Positions 60,211 to 64,000 of a stretch of DNA of 64,000 nt are shown in pieces; within the stretch, counting starts at the first letter, position 1, and each line of letters opens with the position of its first letter. A model generated the notes under the pieces. It was not told where the DNA came from, ran no database searches, and saw only the letters and a program-made list of their open reading frames with translations. Made by a program: the position numbers and the translations under genes. The stretch comes from Faucicola osloensis_C. GTDB taxonomy: Bacteria; Pseudomonadota; Gammaproteobacteria; Pseudomonadales; Moraxellaceae. The stretch spans positions 1 to 64,000 of the forward strand of contig JABAHL010000012.1 in NCBI GenBank assembly GCA_019353055.1, written 5' to 3'.

Positions 60211-61314
60211 ATGATGAACTATAAGACCACGACAATGAAAAAATTATCCTTCGCTTTGTTGGCAACCCTAGGTATGACAGTGACTTCGGTGGCCGCTGCT
60301 AACAACCCGCCGCCTCGTATCAAAGCCGATGCTCCTAACCGTTACGTGGTAAAAAAAGGTGATACGCTTTGGGATATCTCCGGTAGATTCTTAGAAAGTC
60401 CGTGGCGCTGGAAAGAAATTTGGGCGACCAATAAGCAGATTCGTAATCCGAATCTGATTTATCCAAAAGATGTGATTATCTTATGTGTGATTAAAGGGCA
60501 AAAATTGGTCGGTGTAGATACGGGGGAAGGCTGTGCAGGCATTGAAAAAGCCATTAACGCGCCAGTCACCACAACTACAGTGGTGAGTGCTGCAGGTAGT
60601 ATCGCTGCGATTCCTTTGACTGCCATTGAAACATGGCTTGAGCGCAATATCATCGTATCGCCTGATGACTTTAAAACTACCCCCTATGTACTTGCTTCAA
60701 AAGATAAAAACATTATCACAGGTGTCGGTAACAAAATCTATGCCAAAGGCGTGCCACTCATTGTAGGACAACGCTATGGCGTTTATCGTGAGGGCGAACC
60801 ATATGTTGACCCAACCACCCGTAAAATCATCGGTCTTGAAGTCACCCAAGTTGCCGCAGGTATCGTCACTAGCGTAGCATCAAACGGTGTTTCTAGTATC
60901 GAGCTTAAAAAATCGTATGGTCAAGAAGTGCGCGAAGGTGACCGTGTGTTTGTCGAAGTCGGTCAGTACTTGCCACCCGCTTTTTATCCAAAACCTGCCA
61001 GCGTTACCCGTGGCGGTCGCGTGATTCGTATTTTAAATTCCATTAGTAGTGCCGGTCGAGATGGGGTGATTGCCATTAACTTGGGTACCAGCCAAGGCGC
61101 TGAGCCAGGCGATGTGTTGACGGTTTATCAAAAAGGCGCTTTAGTCTTGGACGACTATTCATCCGTGAAAGGTGGGGCAGTACGGTTGCCAAGTGAGCAA
61201 ATCGGTCATGTGATGGTATTTAAAGCATTTAACGATATTAGCTACGCTTATGTACTTGATGCAGAATCACCGATTCATGAGCAAGATTTTTTATTGCCTG
61301 CTGTCGGCAACTAA
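60211..61314 (+). CDS. LysM-domain exported protein
   Basis: The 367-residue protein has a signal peptide (MKKLSFALLATLGMTVTSVAAA; an alternative ATG at 60235 starts exactly there). A single LysM peptidoglycan-binding domain follows (YVVKKGDTLWDISGRFL, then NPNLIYPKDVI, about 45-90). The remaining 250 residues are predicted beta-rich with no enzymatic motif. A LysM protein next to dprA is common in gammaproteobacteria (def-lysM-dprA-tsaC order). It may help anchor or remodel the wall. A hairpin at 61376-61400 follows. Confidence 0.85.
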   Translation: MMNYKTTTMKKLSFALLATLGMTVTSVAAANNPPPRIKADAPNRYVVKKGDTLWDISGRFLESPWRWKEIWATNKQIRNPNLIYPKDVIILCVIKGQKLVGVDTGEGCAGIEKAINAPVTTTTVVSAAGSIAAIPLTAIETWLERNIIVSPDDFKTTPYVLASKDKNIITGVGNKIYAKGVPLIVGQRYGVYREGEPYVDPTTRKIIGLEVTQVAAGIVTSVASNGVSSIELKKSYGQEVREGDRVFVEVGQYLPPAFYPKPASVTRGGRVIRILNSISSAGRDGVIAINLGTSQGAEPGDVLTVYQKGALVLDDYSSVKGGAVRLPSEQIGHVMVFKAFNDISYAYVLDAESPIHEQDFLLPAVGN

Positions 61315-61375
61315 CGCTTTCGCTTACCTTTGCTTGCTCGCCCTTGCTTATGCTTGATGGGTAAGCGATTGTTCA

Positions 61376-61400
61376 AAAGCCAGTCACCTTGACTGGCTTT
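61376..61400 (+). terminator. Hairpin after the LysM gene
   Basis: AAAGCCAGTCA and TGACTGGCTTT form a perfect stem with a three-base loop. The following GCTGTCTTT is only moderately T-rich, so it may be a weak terminator. Confidence 0.6.
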
Positions 61401-61480
61401 GCTGTCTTTAAAGTTTTTATCGTGAGAAAAATTTATAATAGCAAACATTCATAAGCCATACACATGCCTAAGGAATATAC

Positions 61481-62713
61481 GTGATGCAGGACTATCAGCC
61501 TAACCTAAACCCCGCGCAGCAGGCTGCCTTATTGTTATGGCATTTAGTGAACTTATCGGTACCTGTTTATAATAAGCTTGTAGCGCGTTTTGGTAGCGCT
61601 GAACAAGCGATTCAAGCTAAGCTGGCAGACTGGCAATCGCTGGGCTTGCATGATAATCATCACAAACGCTTTGCTGAGTTTATCAGCGCTAGTCGAACCA
61701 GCCAATTTTTGCATGATACGCTATTAGAACTATCACAAGGGCAGTATGGTGTGGTGTTTGATAATGACCCTTTATATCCGACTCAGTTAAAAAACATCTA
61801 TGACCCACCTCCTTTGCTATTGTATCAAGGCAACTTATCTGCATTAAGCCAACCACAATTGGCGATTGTTGGGAGTCGTAAACCTAGCCCCCATGCTGAA
61901 AAAATTGCCTTTGATATGGCGCAATATTTGGCGCACGAAGGCTTATGGATCACCAGTGGCATGGCAGAAGGCATTGACAAACAAGCGCACTTAGGTGCGT
62001 TAAGTCTACAGATGACGGGCACACAAGGTGGTACTATTGCGGTACTGGGCAATGGTATTAAACATTGTTACCCAAAAAATCATGCCAGCCTTAAAGCCCA
62101 TATTATTGCGTCAGGTGGCTGCGTCATTAGTGAATTATTGCCTGATATGCCGAGCAATCGCTACCATTTTCCCAGGCGCAATCGGCTCGTCGCTGGGCTA
62201 AGTTTGGCAACTTTGGTTGTAGAAGCCGCTGCCAAAAGCGGCTCGCTCATCACTGCCAGAGAAGCCAACGAGCAAGGCAAACAAGTCTTTGCTATTCCTA
62301 GTCATATTGACAACCTCAACGCCAAAGGTTGCCACCAATTAATTCGAGAGGGTGCGACCTTGGTCGATCATCCCTCGCAAATTTTGGAAGATTTATCAAT
62401 TTTTAAATCACCGCTTGTCAAAGCCACCGAGGTTGAACCAGCGCCGATAGTTGCACAGGCAGTGAGCAATAGCCCTCAATTACCGTCCGAATCAGCACCA
62501 AACACCCAGCCGCACCAAGCGCCATTGGTGATGGATATGCCGCCACATTTGCAGACACTACTTAATCAACTTGATTGGGTAGGGCAAGATTTAGACAGCT
62601 TGGTCGATAAGACCCGCACCGATATTGCGACACTTATGGGCTGGCTGATTGAACTTGAACTCATGGGACTGGTGATGCAGCGCGGCGGTCTATATATGCG
62701 CTGCCGCCCTTAA
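61481..62713 (+). CDS. dprA: DNA processing protein DprA
   Basis: DprA binds incoming single-stranded DNA during natural transformation and loads RecA. The 410-residue protein has the Rossmann-like core: YPTQLKNIYDPPPLLLYQGN, AIVGSRKPSPHA, SGMAEGIDKQAHLGAL, VLGNGIKHCYPKNH, FPRRNRLVAGLS and EAAAKSGSLITAREANEQGKQVFA. A C-terminal winged-helix domain (about 350-405) ends the protein. The start is GTG 61481 or ATG 61484, with AAGGA upstream. tsaC follows 49 bases later, the common order. Confidence 0.95.
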   Translation: MMQDYQPNLNPAQQAALLLWHLVNLSVPVYNKLVARFGSAEQAIQAKLADWQSLGLHDNHHKRFAEFISASRTSQFLHDTLLELSQGQYGVVFDNDPLYPTQLKNIYDPPPLLLYQGNLSALSQPQLAIVGSRKPSPHAEKIAFDMAQYLAHEGLWITSGMAEGIDKQAHLGALSLQMTGTQGGTIAVLGNGIKHCYPKNHASLKAHIIASGGCVISELLPDMPSNRYHFPRRNRLVAGLSLATLVVEAAAKSGSLITAREANEQGKQVFAIPSHIDNLNAKGCHQLIREGATLVDHPSQILEDLSIFKSPLVKATEVEPAPIVAQAVSNSPQLPSESAPNTQPHQAPLVMDMPPHLQTLLNQLDWVGQDLDSLVDKTRTDIATLMGWLIELELMGLVMQRGGLYMRCRP

Positions 62714-62762
62714 TTTTGATAAGCGATGAACAAAAAAAACTACAAAATAATCGAGGTATATA

Positions 62763-63368
62763 ATGCAATTTAATGACACCCAGCTCGATGCAGTTCAGCA
62801 ATTTTTACAAGCCGGCAATCTACTGGCTTATCCAACCGAAGCGGTGTGGGGAATCGGCTGTGACCCGTTTAACGAAACAGCAGTGAAACAGATTTTAGCG
62901 ATTAAACAACGTCCAATCGAAAAAGGCATGATTGTTATCACAGGCGATATCGCCCATATTCAGCCATTTTTACAGCCGTTACCACAGCAGGTAGTCAACA
63001 CTATTGAGGCAAGTTGGCAGTCTAGCGATGCACAAGCCACCACTTGGTTGTTACCGATTCCTGCATCATTGCAAGGCAAAATCCCCGAGTGGGTTACAGG
63101 GGGGCGAGATAGCTTAGCCATACGAGTGATTAGCCATCCGATGATTGCCAAACTATGCAGTCACATCGCCCAAGCAGACAACAATAACCCATTTGGATTT
63201 TTGGTATCCACGAGTTGTAACCTATCGGGGCTAACGCCTGCAACTGATTTCGCGGCTGCTTATCATTATTTTGGTGATGCCATCGGTTATTTACTCGGCG
63301 ACACCCTTGGATTTGTTCGACCTAGCCAAATTTTTGATGCAGTAACCCAACAACAAGTACGCGCTTAA
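62763..63368 (+). CDS. tsaC: L-threonylcarbamoyladenylate synthase
   Basis: TsaC (YrdC) makes the threonylcarbamoyl-AMP used for the t6A37 modification of ANN-decoding tRNAs. The 201-residue single-domain protein has NLLAYPTEAVWGIGCDPFNE, then the KQRPIEKGMIVI segment, GGRDSLAIRVISHP and SCNLSGLTPATDF. It lacks the extra C-terminal domain of the Sua5 form. It follows dprA with an ATCGAGGTATATA ribosome site. Confidence 0.95.
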   Translation: MQFNDTQLDAVQQFLQAGNLLAYPTEAVWGIGCDPFNETAVKQILAIKQRPIEKGMIVITGDIAHIQPFLQPLPQQVVNTIEASWQSSDAQATTWLLPIPASLQGKIPEWVTGGRDSLAIRVISHPMIAKLCSHIAQADNNNPFGFLVSTSCNLSGLTPATDFAAAYHYFGDAIGYLLGDTLGFVRPSQIFDAVTQQQVRA

Positions 63369-63486
63369 CGCCTTGTTTTTAGCAATGTTTGGAGCAATTT
63401 TTGTCTTCTTATGTCATAAATACGCAAATTTAGTGTGGATTTCATAGGAAAAACACCATTTTGACCCGCAAATAATGCGACTCACT

Positions 63487-63513
63487 CTTGAAATCAAAGG
63501 GATTCACCATTAT
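63487..63513 (+). promoter_or_regulatory. Putative heat-shock (sigma-32-type) promoter upstream of grpE
   Basis: CTTGAAA (63487-63493) followed after about 11 bases by CACCATTAT (63505-63513) resembles the sigma-32 consensus CTTGAAA / CCCCATNTA. It lies 80-105 bases before grpE, a heat-shock gene. Confidence 0.5.
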
Positions 63514-63543
63514 CAAAGCCAATAACTTTAGACGTTTTAACAT

Positions 63544-63569
63544 GTAACCGTTGCCTTGGTGACGGTTAC
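63544..63569 (+). other. Leader hairpin upstream of grpE
   Basis: GTAACCGT (63544-63551) and ACGGTTAC (63562-63569) are perfect inverted repeats ten bases before the grpE ribosome site. No T-run follows, so it is a leader structure, perhaps an RNA thermosensor-like element. Confidence 0.45.
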
Positions 63570-63592
63570 CTTGATAATAGGAGTGATGATTG

Positions 63593-64000
63593 ATGAATTC
63601 AGCTGATAATAACCAAAACACCCAACCGCATAACCAAACTGACGCCACGTCAAATGTATTAGGCGAAGCAATAAGCGAATCTGAGCCAACTAGCGAACCA
63701 AAAATTATTGACAGTCAAGTGGATTTGACTACTTACCAAAATCGCATTGCCGAGCTTGAAGGTCAAATCAAAGAAGCCAAAGAAGCCCATGCCCGTGCCA
63801 ATGCTGAAGCCTACAATGCGCGCAACCGCATGGAGCAAGAAACCGAAAAAACCAAAAAATTTGCTTTAGAAAAATTTGCCAAAGACCTATTAGACACTGT
63901 TGATAACCTTGAACGTGCGATTGAAAATAGCCAATCTGACAATGATCCTGTGCTTGAAGGCGTCAAACTCACCCACAAATCGCTGATTGCGGTGCTAGAA
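63593..64000 (+). CDS. grpE: Nucleotide exchange factor GrpE (partial, runs off the window)
   Basis: An open frame from ATG 63593 to the window end encodes 136 residues and has no stop. It starts MNSADNNQNTQ, with a hydrophilic low-complexity N-terminus. The GrpE core follows: IAELEGQIKEAKEAHARANA, NARNRMEQETEKTKKFALEKFAKDL and LLDTVDNLERAIEN. AGGAG lies nine bases upstream. GrpE releases ADP from DnaK. Only about the first two thirds are visible. Confidence 0.95.
   Translation, partial: MNSADNNQNTQPHNQTDATSNVLGEAISESEPTSEPKIIDSQVDLTTYQNRIAELEGQIKEAKEAHARANAEAYNARNRMEQETEKTKKFALEKFAKDLLDTVDNLERAIENSQSDNDPVLEGVKLTHKSLIAVLE

Overview
The window is a chromosomal replication-origin region from a gammaproteobacterium, most likely of the family Moraxellaceae (Moraxella/Faucicola/Psychrobacter-like). 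I infer this from protein family resemblance and the gene block around dnaA; no database search was run. Almost all genes are housekeeping genes with ordinary Shine-Dalgarno sequences and intrinsic terminators. The accessory content is small: the 3' end of an IS5-type transposase at the left edge, one complete 800-bp IS1-family element near 24 kb, and one Abi/HEPN-type gene near 1.6 kb.

Layout. 0-6.5 kb: IS remnant abutting a decapitated DUF4442 gene, an RsmC-like methyltransferase, the Abi-like gene, hemN, comM, a DUF4385 gene and gph. 6.7-10.3 kb: phoU divergent from pstS, then a TolC-family outer-membrane protein. 10.4-19.2 kb: TPP riboswitch and thiC, a small secreted protein, dapB, dnaJ, a DUF2939 protein, rsuA, yigZ and a YheT-like hydrolase. 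19.3-25.6 kb: gdhA interrupted by two in-frame TAG codons, mpl, an orphan ParA-type ATPase, a GlsB-like membrane protein with an IS1-family insertion behind it, and an enoyl-CoA hydratase. 25.7-32.6 kb: thrC, rsmB, fmt and a GacS/BarA-like hybrid kinase. 32.7-36.9 kb: mnmE-nrdR-ribD-ribE on the minus strand. 37-47.2 kb: the canonical origin block, yidC-yidD-rnpA-rpmH leftwards and dnaA-dnaN-recF-gyrB rightwards, with an AT-rich DnaA-box cluster between rpmH and dnaA. 47.2-64 kb: mntP, a modular glycine-zipper protein, guaA, dsbB, gshA, a Roadblock-like protein, erpA, yheS, a peroxiredoxin-glutaredoxin fusion, yajQ, hisB, def, a LysM protein, dprA, tsaC and the start of grpE.

The most striking signal cuts across the gene map. 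Eleven copies of, or close matches to, the ParB-binding site parS (TGTTTCACGTGAAACA) lie between 14.6 and 56.7 kb around dnaA. Eight are inside coding sequence and three between genes. A 465-bp gap between ribD and ribE holds two CATGTG-centred variants next to four or five DnaA boxes, so it looks like a second origin-associated control locus besides the rpmH-dnaA gap. No parB gene is visible, and the only ParA-type gene stands alone. Other points worth following are gdhA with its two amber codons, short tandem repeats upstream of dapB and in the thiC leader, and the duplicated architecture of the glycine-zipper protein.

Functional themes: replication initiation and segregation (dnaA, dnaN, recF, gyrB, parS); translation and membrane biogenesis (rpmH, rnpA, yidC, yidD, fmt, def, rsmB, rsuA, mnmE, tsaC); natural transformation (comM, dprA); cofactor and amino-acid synthesis (thiC, ribD, ribE, hemN, dapB, thrC, hisB, guaA, gshA); thiol and stress functions (dsbB, Prx-Grx, dnaJ, grpE).
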